Positions 19,196 to 27,095 of a DNA stretch of 64,000 nucleotides are shown one piece after another. The DNA is from Saprospirales bacterium (lineage in GTDB: Bacteria; Bacteroidota; Bacteroidia; Chitinophagales; Saprospiraceae), in the NCBI GenBank assembly GCA_016711045.1, contig JADJTT010000001.1, positions 682,001 to 746,000 of the forward strand. Direction: 5' to 3'. The position numbers were made by a program, and so were the translations under genes. The stretch's first letter is position 1. Every line of letters begins with the position of its first letter. The notes under the pieces were generated by a model. That model was not told where the DNA came from and did no database searches. It worked only from the letters and a program-made list of their open reading frames with translations.

Positions 19196-19492
19196 CTAGT
19201 TCATCGAAAACTGCAGCACCATATCCTGGGCATTGTGAAATGCCAACTCCTGAACTTGGGGGATCATGTACGTATGGAGCGGAAACTGTTCAATGGTATC
19301 CAATACTTCAAATTCCGTATCAGCTGCAAAGACAACCCACAGCCGGGAACGATCCAGCGACAGGGAGTAGGATTTAATCTTTCCTTCGGCCAGCAGCCGG
19401 TTTACAAAATCCCGCTGACTGGGAATCAATCGTATAAACTTTTCCGTCAGCTCTTCAGGCAGTTCAAATTCGACCATGAATAACTTTGTCAT
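19196..19492 (-). CDS. Small dimeric alpha/beta-barrel-like protein (muconolactone isomerase/YciI-like)
   Basis: The 98-residue protein starts MTKLFMVEFELPEEL at ATG 19492; upstream in-frame codons to 19537 give no family similarity I can see. The pattern (MVEFELP..., FIRLIPSQRDFVNRLLAEGKIKSYSLS, WVVFAADTEFEVLDTIEQFPL) resembles muconolactone delta-isomerase and YciI-like ferredoxin-fold proteins, where GKI/SYSL lies on the second strand. A catabolic isomerase role is not supported by the neighbours, so this is a fold-level call. A strong terminator follows it. Confidence 0.72.
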   Translation of the reverse strand: MTKLFMVEFELPEELTEKFIRLIPSQRDFVNRLLAEGKIKSYSLSLDRSRLWVVFAADTEFEVLDTIEQFPLHTYMIPQVQELAFHNAQDMVLQFSMN

Positions 19493-19541
19493 AAAAGTTC
19501 CTTTCTGTTTCGGCAAGTAAATTAGCAAGACTATCACTAAG

Positions 19542-19602
19542 GATAAAATAAATTTATAGACACTGGGGCCGACGGCCTCAGTGTCTATAAATTTATTTTA
19601 TC
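19542..19602. repeat. Long palindrome, copy 1 of a two-copy family
   Basis: Perfect 24-bp arms (19542-19565 and 19579-19602) extend inward by five more pairs, one of them G-T, to a 3-base loop GAC. The core TTTATAGACACTGGGGCC is shared with the palindrome at 54438-54488, and the positions that differ change on both arms together. It lies between divergent genes, so it is unlikely to be an ordinary terminator. Confidence 0.9.
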
Positions 19603-19719
19603 AAAGAACCTATCACGACTATAACACATAAAGTTCATTTTTGGTTATGAAATAGCCCACAGAGTCTGGAAGGGTTGCAATAATTGCGTATTTTGAGGCT
19701 CTGAGGCAACAAATACAGC

Positions 19720-19727
19720 TACTTTTG
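19720..19727 (+). promoter_or_regulatory. -7 promoter element before the SPOR/peptidoglycan-binding gene
   Basis: TACTTTTG fits TAnnTTTG and lies 57 bases before ATG 19785. A TTTG at 19692-19695 is a candidate -33 element, though the spacing (24) is longer than the usual 19. Confidence 0.4.
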
Positions 19728-19784
19728 TCGTTAAGGACATGCCTGAGAAGAACACAATTTCCCACAAACTCAAAATTTCCCAAT

Positions 19785-21566
19785 ATGCGATTTAAGATTG
19801 GATTCACAGTAGTGCTGTTCAGTGTATGGGCTTCCATTTCCGCATTTGCACAGCGCAATGACCAACCCGTATATACGATTTATGCCGGGGTGTTTATTGA
19901 AACGACTGCCGCCAACTTTGATGCCATCCGCCCCCTTGGGTTTCCCTACGCCGTGCCTTCGGGAAATAACATGTACCGGATCTATTTGGGCGGCTTTACC
20001 AACAAGTCCGATGCCGACCGTAATGTGCAGGCCCTGAGAGCAAGAGGCTACCAGGATGCTGGCGTGCTCGAGCTCGATCCCAACAGAGGTCAAAATGTCA
20101 GCGTGATTCAGCTTGACACCAAGTTGTTGGAAAAAGAAATACCCTGGGATTCCTACAGTAAATTTGGCCGCCTTAACGTGATACTAAGTGACCAAAATAT
20201 CAAGATCACCACCGCTGTATTTCCTGATATAAACAGCGCCCAGGCTCAATTGCCGGCCATCCGGAAAATGGGTTTTCCCGATGCATTTGTCAAAAATGTG
20301 AACTCCGTTTTCCTGCATGAGATCAACGAATTCTACCCGGAGGCGATCAACACCGCTCCACCTCCCACAAATGCAGGCCAGGCGAATCAAACCCCACGCA
20401 ACGTGCCCGCGAACATACCTGCTCCTTACGATCAACCCTCTAATATTCCAAGCTCCTATAATCAGCCGGCATCCATTCCTCCACCGTCGAACGTGCCCGC
20501 TGCTTACAACCAGCCGACCATAGCCGGGCCTGCGACGCTGCCTGTAAACAATGCTTCGTTAGTTCCCAAACCCTCCATACGCTCCAACATTAAACGAAGT
20601 TCCGTTACCGAATTACAGAAAATATTGAAAGATGGCGGCTTTTACTCGTCCAGTTTAGATGGACTTTACGGGAAGGGTACGTCGGGCGCATATGATAAGG
20701 CCGTGCAAGCCAACCCGCAGGTAGAAAAATATGCCTTCCTCGCCGAGCAACTCCCCATAAAAGCCAGCACGGCACAACCCGGCACCCTTCAGTACGCAAT
20801 CGACAACCTGGCTGACAACCCGGGTGTCGCCCTGCCCATCTTACAAGGAAGCTCCCTGCCTGTGGCTAAAGTATACCTGGCTTACTACAATCTCGCCACC
20901 GGCGGGCCCAGCCAGGATGTCAATAATCTGATGAATTCCGCCACGTTGGAAGCCTATGCTAAAGCCGTACGTCCGCCAAGAACACGGTTTGACTATACAT
21001 CCACCTATGTATTCAACGACCTTTCCCAGATCCTGACACCCTTGGCGTATGTGCAGGTGATTGCCAATCCGGAAATCAACACCCCCTGTTGGTTGGTGCA
21101 GCGCCACCCAAAGGAGGCCGCCTACGCGTTCACCCCGGATGCGGCGTTGCCAAACGCTAATTACAAAATGCCGGATTGCGGCGGGTTTACGGAATGGCCC
21201 GAAATCCGAACACTCGTCCGCATTGCACAGGACCTGAATGGCGGGCAACTGCCTGATCAAAAATCGGTATCAGCAGGACAAGCCCAGGCGATGAACTATC
21301 TCGCACATCCGGCGGCCCTCAGCGACGTCGAGCAAAAATCAGCTGATGCCTGGCATTCCAAAATGATTAACGGCATAACCGGCTGGGCCAGCAGGGATGC
21401 CATGCTCGTCGATATGGCCGGCGCATTCAAACTGCAGTACTACCAGTCATACATACTACTCGAAGATTTCTACATGAACAAAGGCCTCAAGGCGGCGGCA
21501 GCGAAAGGGTTAGCTCAATCTACGCTTAAAGCGCTGGTAGGTCCGTATTTAACCCGGTTTATTTAG
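19785..21566 (+). CDS. Exported protein with SPOR-like repeats and a peptidoglycan-binding domain
   Basis: The 593-residue protein starts at ATG 19785 (MRFKIGFTVVLFSVWASISAFAQ, signal peptide). Two SPOR-like units follow (YTIYAGVFIETTAANFDAIR...YRIYLGGFTNKSDADRNVQALR, then FGRLNVILSD...FPDINSAQAQLPAIRKMGF). A Pro/Asn/Ala-rich linker with repeated NQPAS/IPPPSN-type units spans about residues 195-260. A PG_binding_1-like module comes next (VTELQKILKDGGFYSSSLDGLYGKGT). The last 250 residues form a helical domain I do not recognise. Domain content indicates a wall-associated envelope protein. It ends at a perfect 38-bp palindrome that separates it from the convergent lipoprotein gene. Confidence 0.8.
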   Translation: MRFKIGFTVVLFSVWASISAFAQRNDQPVYTIYAGVFIETTAANFDAIRPLGFPYAVPSGNNMYRIYLGGFTNKSDADRNVQALRARGYQDAGVLELDPNRGQNVSVIQLDTKLLEKEIPWDSYSKFGRLNVILSDQNIKITTAVFPDINSAQAQLPAIRKMGFPDAFVKNVNSVFLHEINEFYPEAINTAPPPTNAGQANQTPRNVPANIPAPYDQPSNIPSSYNQPASIPPPSNVPAAYNQPTIAGPATLPVNNASLVPKPSIRSNIKRSSVTELQKILKDGGFYSSSLDGLYGKGTSGAYDKAVQANPQVEKYAFLAEQLPIKASTAQPGTLQYAIDNLADNPGVALPILQGSSLPVAKVYLAYYNLATGGPSQDVNNLMNSATLEAYAKAVRPPRTRFDYTSTYVFNDLSQILTPLAYVQVIANPEINTPCWLVQRHPKEAAYAFTPDAALPNANYKMPDCGGFTEWPEIRTLVRIAQDLNGGQLPDQKSVSAGQAQAMNYLAHPAALSDVEQKSADAWHSKMINGITGWASRDAMLVDMAGAFKLQYYQSYILLEDFYMNKGLKAAAAKGLAQSTLKALVGPYLTRFI

Positions 21567-21574
21567 TGGACTTT

Positions 21575-21612
21575 AAATCTGGCTGCAGGTCGCGCGACCT
21601 GCAGCCAGATTT
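21575..21612. terminator. Perfect 38-bp palindrome, bidirectional terminator
   Basis: Two perfect 19-bp arms (21575-21593 and 21594-21612) are flanked by a T-run on the plus strand (21609-21616) and AAA on the left. It lies between convergent genes ending at 21566 and 21625, so it can terminate both. Confidence 0.85.
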
Positions 21613-21624
21613 TTTTGTTTAAAC

Positions 21625-22146
21625 TTATTTCACTCCAAAATCCAATTCCAACCTGCTTTCAATAAAGGTGGGCGGCGGCGAAATAAACCGCAACATGACC
21701 TGCACATTGACCTTTTGCTGAAGCATCAATTGCTTTAATTCGACCGGATTGGGAATGACATCCACGAAGGGCCCGGGGTCGTTGGGAAGGGGGAACCGGT
21801 AAAAGATCTCTTTGCCGCATTTGGGCGCCTGGTTGCCTTCTTCACAAAGGTATACCGCTATTTCATATAAAAACTTATAGTTGGCATCACCGAAAACCGA
21901 TGTCAACCGCCCGGTATTAGGGGTAATGGAATTCACGCCCGCCGTGTCGATCCCGTTGGCCGCAAACAGGGCCAGTGCATTGGTAGGTACATGGTCCATG
22001 TTGAAATACCAGGTATCCACGGGATTCAACCCCGCCTGGATCGTAAAGTCCAGGTTTTGAAAAGGGATATCCAATAAAATAGTATCGTTGTTTTTATTGC
22101 AAGCCAAACCCACTATTCCCAAAAAGATCAAAGCCCATTTTTGCAT
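21625..22146 (-). CDS. Uncharacterised lipoprotein, 173 aa
   Basis: From ATG 22146 the product begins MQKWALIFLGIVGLAC; the Cys follows a lipobox (VGLAC), so it is a probable lipoprotein. The mature part is beta-rich (LDFTIQAGLNPVDTWYFN, VNVQVMLRFISPP, RLELDFGVK) and has two further Cys (LCEEGNQAPKCGKEI) that could pair. I do not recognise the family; it looks like a small Bacteroidota-specific surface lipoprotein. A TAAATTTG element lies 36 bases upstream of the start on the minus strand (22190-22183). Confidence 0.75.
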   Translation of the reverse strand: MQKWALIFLGIVGLACNKNNDTILLDIPFQNLDFTIQAGLNPVDTWYFNMDHVPTNALALFAANGIDTAGVNSITPNTGRLTSVFGDANYKFLYEIAVYLCEEGNQAPKCGKEIFYRFPLPNDPGPFVDVIPNPVELKQLMLQQKVNVQVMLRFISPPPTFIESRLELDFGVK

Positions 22147-22182
22147 ATTTGCTTCTTTTATTTTCCTAACGCTGGAAACCTG

Positions 22183-22190
22183 CAAATTTA
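22183..22190 (-). promoter_or_regulatory. -7 promoter element of the minus-strand lipoprotein gene
   Basis: TAAATTTG on the minus strand matches TAnnTTTG exactly and is 36 bases upstream of ATG 22146. No clear -33 element is seen. Confidence 0.5.
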
Positions 22191-22229
22191 TGCCCGGCAT
22201 TCCAAAAATTCCTATCTTTCGCCCTTCAG

Positions 22230-22257
22230 TTCACTCTTCACCATTCACCATTCACCA
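22230..22257. repeat. Tandem 7-bp repeat directly upstream of the GCS2-CBS gene
   Basis: TTCACTC is followed by three exact TTCACCA units in 7-bp phase, ending three bases before ATG 22261. No inverted half is visible, so this may be a one-sided or decayed member of the heptamer element class. Confidence 0.7.
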
Positions 22258-22260
22258 ACT

Positions 22261-24183
22261 ATGGGCGAACAGAAAGTTTCCCTGGTCGAAGACCAGCAAC
22301 AGATGGAGCGCTTTGTGCGCTATCTGCTCAACGATGTAAAGGCACTCGAGTATATGCTGGAGAACGATTGGTTCGAAAGCGATATCACGCGCATTGGCGC
22401 GGAGCAGGAGATGTGCCTGGTATTCAACAAGTCGCAGAAACCGGCGCCGATCGCTGTCGAGGCGTTGGAAAAGATGCAGGATTTTAATTGGGTAGACACT
22501 GAGTTGGCCCGGTTCAACCTGGAGATCAACCTCGATCCCCGGGAATTTGCCGGGAGTTGCCTGCGGGATATGGAGAATGAGACACTGGGACGGCTCCGGC
22601 AAATTTCGGAACGGCTCGATCCGTTCGATGCCAGTATCATCCTCATCGGAATCCTTCCAACCTTGCAGAAGTCCGACCTGGAGATGCACAACCTGACGCC
22701 GGTGAAGCGCTACTTTGCGCTCATGGAAGCCCTCAATCGCCAGTTGAAAGGCAGCGCCTATGAATTGCACCTCAACGGGATCGATGAGCTCCATCTCCGG
22801 CATGGATCGCCCCTGTTAGAAGCCAGCAACACGAGCTTTCAGGTGCATCTGCAGGTGGCCCCGAGCGAGTTTGTCAAAATGTACAATATCGCCCAAGCTT
22901 TAGCTGCACCCGTGTTGGCCATGGGCGCCAATTCGCCCCTTGTCTACGGGAGACGGCTTTGGCATGAATCACGTATTGCCCTTTTCCAACAGGGTATCGA
23001 CACGCGCACTTCTCACGAGCATATGCGGGAGCAAAATCCTCGGGTGAGTTTTGGCAACGGCTGGTTAGACCAGTCGATCATGGAAATTTACAAGGAAGAT
23101 ATCGCCCGGTTCCGGGTTCTACTCGCAGCCGATGTGGAGGAAAACTCCCTCGAGACCATATCCAGAGGAGAAGTGCCCAAGTTACGGGCACTGCAAGTCC
23201 ACAATTCCACCGTATATCGTTGGAACCGGCCGTGCTATGGCATCAGCCCCAACGGCAAACCCCACCTTCGCATTGAGAATCGGGTGCTGCCCGCAGGCCC
23301 TACAGTCGTCGATGAAGTAGCCAATGCCGCCTTTTGGCTCGGCACGATGGTCGGCATGGCCGATAACATTGGTGACATTCGGGACTTTCTCTCTTTTGAC
23401 GATGCGCGCGACAACTTTACCAAAGCCTCCAAATTCGGTATCGACAGTAATTTTACCTGGTTTAAAGACCGAAAAGTTACCGCCACGGAATTGGTGGCTA
23501 AAGAACTATTGCCCCTTGCCCGCATAGGGTTGGAGAAAAAAGGGATTGCCCAAAAAGATATCGACCGCTATCTCGGCATCATCGAAGAACGCGCCCGGTT
23601 GCATACCAACGGGGCCCGCTGGCAGTTGCGCGCCTTTACTTCCCTGAAAAAACTCGTATCGCGCGATGAAGCCGTCAGCGGTATTACCAGCGCTACCTTG
23701 AAGAACCAAAAACTGGAAAAACCCATTCATACCTGGGAAATGCCCAAATTAGAAGACCTCGACCACTACAGCCCTTCCAAGATCCGCGTGGAAGAATTTA
23801 TGGAGACCGACCTGTTTACCGTCCAAAAAGACGACATCATCGAGCTCGTTGCCGAAATGATGGACTGGCGGAAGATCCGCTATATGCCTGTCGAAGATGC
23901 CAAGGGCCACCTGGTCGGCCTCATCACGTCCCGGTTGCTGCTTCGCTATTACACCCATAAAGACAGTCCACAATGCGCCGGCAAAACGCTGGTGAAGGAG
24001 ATCATGATCGAAAAGCCGCAAACCATTTCCCCTAACGCTACCATCATCGAGGCGATGAAAATTATGCGGGAAAACAAACTCGGCTGTCTGCCCGTCGTCA
24101 AAAACGGCGAACTCATGGGCATCGTTACGGAGATGGATTATATCCGGGTGGCTGGAAGGTTGATCGAACAGATGGAGAAGTAG
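22261..24183 (+). CDS. GCS2-type glutamate-cysteine ligase-like protein fused to a CBS pair
   Basis: The 640-residue protein starts at ATG 22261 (MGEQKVSLVEDQQQ); the longer frame to 22141 reads through the repeat and has no similarity. Residues about 30-490 belong to the GCS2 family of carboxylate-amine ligases (RIGAEQEMCLVF, ARFNLEINLDPREFAG, RIENRVLPAGPTVVDEVANA). Residues about 500-640 form two CBS domains (IRVEEFMETDLFTVQKDD..., VKEIMIEKPQTISPNATIIEAMKIM). GCS2 enzymes make gamma-glutamylcysteine or related gamma-glutamyl amides. CBS pairs usually sense adenosine nucleotides, so the activity may respond to energy state; that link is inferred. No glutathione synthetase gene is adjacent. 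Confidence 0.85.
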   Translation: MGEQKVSLVEDQQQMERFVRYLLNDVKALEYMLENDWFESDITRIGAEQEMCLVFNKSQKPAPIAVEALEKMQDFNWVDTELARFNLEINLDPREFAGSCLRDMENETLGRLRQISERLDPFDASIILIGILPTLQKSDLEMHNLTPVKRYFALMEALNRQLKGSAYELHLNGIDELHLRHGSPLLEASNTSFQVHLQVAPSEFVKMYNIAQALAAPVLAMGANSPLVYGRRLWHESRIALFQQGIDTRTSHEHMREQNPRVSFGNGWLDQSIMEIYKEDIARFRVLLAADVEENSLETISRGEVPKLRALQVHNSTVYRWNRPCYGISPNGKPHLRIENRVLPAGPTVVDEVANAAFWLGTMVGMADNIGDIRDFLSFDDARDNFTKASKFGIDSNFTWFKDRKVTATELVAKELLPLARIGLEKKGIAQKDIDRYLGIIEERARLHTNGARWQLRAFTSLKKLVSRDEAVSGITSATLKNQKLEKPIHTWEMPKLEDLDHYSPSKIRVEEFMETDLFTVQKDDIIELVAEMMDWRKIRYMPVEDAKGHLVGLITSRLLLRYYTHKDSPQCAGKTLVKEIMIEKPQTISPNATIIEAMKIMRENKLGCLPVVKNGELMGIVTEMDYIRVAGRLIEQMEK

Positions 24184-24190
24184 AAAAAGT

Positions 24191-24263
24191 TTTTAGTTTT
24201 TAATTTTCAGTGCTTAGTTGCAGTCCCTACAACGCCGCTCAGACTGAAATTAATCACTCAAAA
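24191..24263. repeat. Heptamer inverted element between convergent genes
   Basis: TTTTAGT, TTTTAAT, TTTCAGT and GCTTAGT run in 7-bp phase at 24191-24218. ACTGAAA, TTAATCA and CTCAAAA lie opposite at 24243-24263 and overlap the last codons and stop of the minus-strand T9SS gene. Confidence 0.55.
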
Positions 24264-24842
24264 TTTTTACAAACAGAACCATTCCTGTCTTCTCCTTATG
24301 CCTGACTTCCAAAAAGTAAATTCCCTGCGGCCAGGTTTGAGTTGAAATGCCTTTTTCCACATCTGAAAAAAGCCCCTTAAAAACTAGCCGGCCGTAAAGG
24401 TCATATACCCCGATTTTAGCGTCGGGTAAAAGGGGCGCAGCCTGTAGATACAGGATGTCCTGAACTGGATTGGGAACTACGGCGAGGGTTTGCGAAACAT
24501 CATCTTCTTTTGTATCACTGATGAGAAAACAATTGGTCAGGGAATCGACCATGGTCGTATCGCCGTTGGGCCAGTAGACAGCACGGAGGCAGTAGCCGAC
24601 TTCACAGAACCCGAAACGAGGGAAAAAATAAGATGTAGAGCCGAGTCCTTCGATAGGACTCCCGATATCATTGTATCTCCTGTGATCTCCAGCGATATAA
24701 TTTTCTGGTTAATCAAGGGAGGCATAAAACCTATCGGTGTCTCAATGTACTCCAGCCGCATACCTACTTGCAGGGTCTGGCCAACTGAGGAAAAATGGAA
24801 CAGAAGGAGAAAAACGAAGGGGAAAGAGGCAAGGGTTTTCAT
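24250..24842 (-). CDS. Small T9SS-sorted secreted protein with one frame shift
   Basis: The N-terminal piece (from ATG 24842, MKTLASFPFVFLLLFHFSSVGQ, signal peptide) stays in frame through ISLEITGDTMISG. The natural continuation (SPIEGLGSTSYFFPRFGFCEVGYCLRA, then a T9SS sorting domain) is in the next frame. Adding one G at the GGG run 24661-24663 joins them into a 197-residue protein. The C-terminal 80 residues are a type A sorting domain (VVPNPVQDILYLQ, GVYDLYGRLVF, WPQGIYFLEV, VLFVKILSD). The mature part is short and has no domain I recognise. It converges on the GCS2-CBS gene with a heptamer element between. Confidence 0.78.
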
Positions 24843-24987
24843 AATCGGGTGTTTTCATGGAAAAGAACGGCTATAAGTTAGCCTCGCCCGAAAAACAAGT
24901 CAAGTGAAAAATGCACTTATGACAAAAATTGATAAAAGAGTATGGCGAAAATAAATCCAATACGCTGAAAATCCGGGATCCTCCTGG

Positions 24988-25158
24988 TCAATAGTAAAAA
25001 TACGTCTTCAAATAAAAGAACAACGTATTCCAGTTCATCATCGCATAGACGCCGGCAAATAGGAAGGCAAAGATCAGCAATACCCGTATCACGCGAAGCG
25101 TGCGCAGGAAGCGCTCCCGGCGGCTGACGTAGTTTCGTTTTCGACTTTGGTAACCCAT
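24988..25158 (-). CDS. Small single-pass membrane protein, 56 aa
   Basis: From ATG 25158 the product is MGYQSRKRNYVSRRERFL..., a very basic N-terminus (about 20 residues) followed by one hydrophobic helix (VLLIFAFLFAGVYAMM) and an aromatic tail ending FYLKTYFYY. The longer in-frame start at 25212 would only translate the CAGTTGG repeat (TANCQLP units) and is rejected. It follows rsgA by 76 bases on the same strand and is probably cotranscribed. I recognise no family. The basic-in layout suggests an inner-membrane protein with a cytoplasmic N-terminus. Confidence 0.7.
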   Translation of the reverse strand: MGYQSRKRNYVSRRERFLRTLRVIRVLLIFAFLFAGVYAMMNWNTLFFYLKTYFYY

Positions 25159-25161
25159 ATT

Positions 25162-25234
25162 CAGTTGGCAGTTGGCAGTTGGCAGTTGGCAGTTGGCAGT
25201 TGGCAGTTGCATACTGCCAACTGTAAACTGTTGA
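25162..25234. repeat. Six-copy CAGTTGG tandem repeat with inverted unit
   Basis: Six exact CAGTTGG units and one CAGTTGC run without a gap from 25162 to 25210. An inverse CCAACTG sits at 25217-25223, followed by partial CTGTAAACTG copies. It separates rsgA from the 56-residue protein. Confidence 0.92.
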
Positions 25235-26188
25235 CTAGAATTCTTTATTTCTTTCCCAATAATTCTGATCCTCCACTTCCTGCAGGATCATGAGGTAATT
25301 TTCATAGCGAAGCGGACTGACTATTCCTTCTTCCAGGGCTGCTTTCACCGCACAGCCGGGTTCATTGCGGTGCAGGCAGCTGCCGCCAAACCGACAGTCT
25401 TCGGAGAGGGCGAAAAACTCCCGGAAATTATGCGCTACCATTTGGGGCTCCAGGTGGTTGAAGGTCAGCGATTTGATGCCGGGGGTGTCGATGATGGACG
25501 TATTTTCATCCAGGCGGTACATCTCGGCAAATGTGGTGGTGTGCATTCCTTTGCCGGAGTAGTCCGACAGATCCTGGGTGCGCAAGGTCAGGTTGGGTTG
25601 TATGCTGTTTACGAGCGATGATTTGCCCACACCCGATTGCCCGCTGATCAGGCTGATCTTGCCTTTGAATAGCTCCCGAAGTTCCTCCAGGCCAGTGCCA
25701 TTGACGGCGGAGGTGAGCACCACCTCATAGCCGATGCTAACATAGATATCGCGGAGGAATTCATATACATTCATCTCTCCCTCCCCATAGAGGTCAGCTT
25801 TATTAAACACGACGACCCCCGGAATTTCGTAGGGTTCCAGCATCAGGAGAAATCGGTCGATGAACCCTTGTTTCAATTTGGGCTGCACGATCGTGGCGAT
25901 CACCACGCCCTGGTCGATGTTGGAAGCCATCAGGTGCATCTCCACCTTTCCTTTGGGCGATTGCCGGATCACGTAGTTGGCACGGGGAAGAATCTCTTTG
26001 ATAAGGCCTTGCGTATCATCTCCTGCTTCCAGTTCTACCCGCACCCTATCGCCCACCGCTACCGGATTGGTGATGCGTATCCCGTCCATACGGAATTTGC
26101 CCACGATCCGGCAGGTGTAGACCGCACCGTCTGTGGTCTCCACTTCGTACCAGCTTCCCGTTGATTTGATGACTCGACCTTCGAGCAT
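25235..26188 (-). CDS. rsgA: Ribosome small-subunit-dependent GTPase A
   Basis: RsgA is a late 30S assembly factor whose GTPase is triggered by the small subunit. The order is an N-terminal OB-fold (about residues 1-75), then a circularly permuted GTPase: G4 NKAD (VVFNKADLYGEG) comes before G1 GQSGVGKSS and G3 DTPGIK. The C-terminal zinc finger (CRFGGSCLHRNEPGC) follows. The length of 317 is typical. The start ATG at 26188 gives MLEGRVIKSTGSWY, directly on the OB-fold. It lies downstream of the GGGP synthase gene, separated by a repeat element. Confidence 0.96.
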   Translation of the reverse strand: MLEGRVIKSTGSWYEVETTDGAVYTCRIVGKFRMDGIRITNPVAVGDRVRVELEAGDDTQGLIKEILPRANYVIRQSPKGKVEMHLMASNIDQGVVIATIVQPKLKQGFIDRFLLMLEPYEIPGVVVFNKADLYGEGEMNVYEFLRDIYVSIGYEVVLTSAVNGTGLEELRELFKGKISLISGQSGVGKSSLVNSIQPNLTLRTQDLSDYSGKGMHTTTFAEMYRLDENTSIIDTPGIKSLTFNHLEPQMVAHNFREFFALSEDCRFGGSCLHRNEPGCAVKAALEEGIVSPLRYENYLMILQEVEDQNYWERNKEF

Positions 26189-26190
26189 TT

Positions 26191-26285
26191 ATTCTAATTT
26201 TCAGTTTTTAGTTTTCGGTTTTTAATTTTCAGTTTTCAGTTTTCAGCGGGGTTAACTGAAAATTGAAAATTATAAACTGAAAACT
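26191..26285. repeat. TTTTCAG heptamer inverted element
   Basis: Three exact TTTTCAG units (26226-26246) are preceded by degenerate copies from 26191 (TTTTCAG, TTTTTAG, TTTTCGG). Inverse CTGAAAA-type copies follow from 26256 to the stop of the GGGP synthase gene. It fills the gap between that gene and rsgA. Confidence 0.85.
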
Positions 26286-27018
26286 ATTTTTTAATCGCCT
26301 TTACGAGTCCCCTCAACACCCCCGGCTCCTTCTCCAACACGTTCCCTACCACGATCAGATCGGCCCCGGCTTTCACGGCCATGACTGCTTGTTCAGGGGT
26401 GCGGATACCTCCACCCACGATAAGTGGAACCGAGATGGTTTCCCTTACCGCTGTTATCATTTGGGGAAGAATGGCCTGCATGGCGCCGCTTCCCGCATCC
26501 ATATAAATCAGTTTCAGACCTAAAAGTTCCCCGGCAAGGGCGGTTGTTGCGGCAATTTCAGCTTTATCGGCCGGAATGGGCGCCGTTTGGCTCATATAGG
26601 ACACGGTAGTGGGCCGTCCGCCGTCAATCAGTACATAGCCGGTAGGAAGTACTTCCAGTCCTGCTTTTTTCACATACGGCGCCGCAATTACATGCTGCCC
26701 GATCAACAATTCGGGATTGCGCCCGGAGATGAGCGAGAGAAACAACAAGCCGTCTGCCAGCGGGCTGACCTGCAAGGCACTACCGGGAAATAGGATCAAG
26801 GGGATGTCGCACTGTGCGCGCACGGCCTGCAAACACGCTTCCAGCCCGTCTTTCACCAACAAGCTACCGCCGACGAAAAAGAAATCCACCCCGGCTTCCA
26901 CCGACATTTTGACCAAACGGTCCAGATTTGGACCATCCGTCTCATCGGGATCGATCAGGATGGCGAGCTGCTTGCGGCCGTCCCGCCGGGCTTTGAGGAT
27001 TTTTTCCAAAAGGCTCAT
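26284..27018 (-). CDS. Geranylgeranylglyceryl/heptaprenylglyceryl phosphate synthase (PcrB/GGGPS-like)
   Basis: The enzyme joins a polyprenyl diphosphate to sn-glycerol 1-phosphate, forming an ether lipid bond best known from archaea. The TIM-barrel signature residues are present: the early Asp in LAILIDPDE, FFFVGGSLLVKDG, ILFPGSALQVS, the YMDAGSGA strand, and the phosphate-binding IVGGGIRTPEQA and ADLIVVGNVLE. Length 244 fits the group II bacterial enzymes found widely in Bacteroidota. The lipid product and its biological role there are poorly known. A TATCTTTG promoter element lies 19 bases before ATG 27018, back to back with the aspS promoter. Confidence 0.92.
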   Translation of the reverse strand: MSLLEKILKARRDGRKQLAILIDPDETDGPNLDRLVKMSVEAGVDFFFVGGSLLVKDGLEACLQAVRAQCDIPLILFPGSALQVSPLADGLLFLSLISGRNPELLIGQHVIAAPYVKKAGLEVLPTGYVLIDGGRPTTVSYMSQTAPIPADKAEIAATTALAGELLGLKLIYMDAGSGAMQAILPQMITAVRETISVPLIVGGGIRTPEQAVMAVKAGADLIVVGNVLEKEPGVLRGLVKAIKK

Positions 27019-27037
27019 AAAAATGGGTCAATCGGGC

Positions 27038-27045
27038 CAAAGATA
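27038..27045 (-). promoter_or_regulatory. -7 promoter element of the GGGP synthase gene
   Basis: TATCTTTG on the minus strand matches TAnnTTTG exactly, 19 bases upstream of ATG 27018, forming a divergent promoter pair with 27088-27095. Confidence 0.5.
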
Positions 27046-27087
27046 GACATATTTTGTCCGGCCTTTGCCTTTCTCCCATAAAGCGGG

Positions 27088-27095
27088 TATTTTTG
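27088..27095 (+). promoter_or_regulatory. -7 promoter element of aspS
   Basis: TATTTTTG matches TAnnTTTG and has a TTTG at 27064-27067, 20 bases upstream, close to the consensus 19-base spacer. It lies 27 bases before ATG 27123. Confidence 0.6.

Noticed and set aside
25162..25210. Possible CRISPR or minisatellite array
   Set aside because: Units are 7 bp with no spacers and there are no cas genes; it belongs to the heptamer element class.
25159..25212. Upstream extension of the 56-residue protein (TANCQLP repeats)
   Set aside because: The added residues are only the translated CAGTTGG tandem repeat, and ATG 25158 gives a normal membrane protein.
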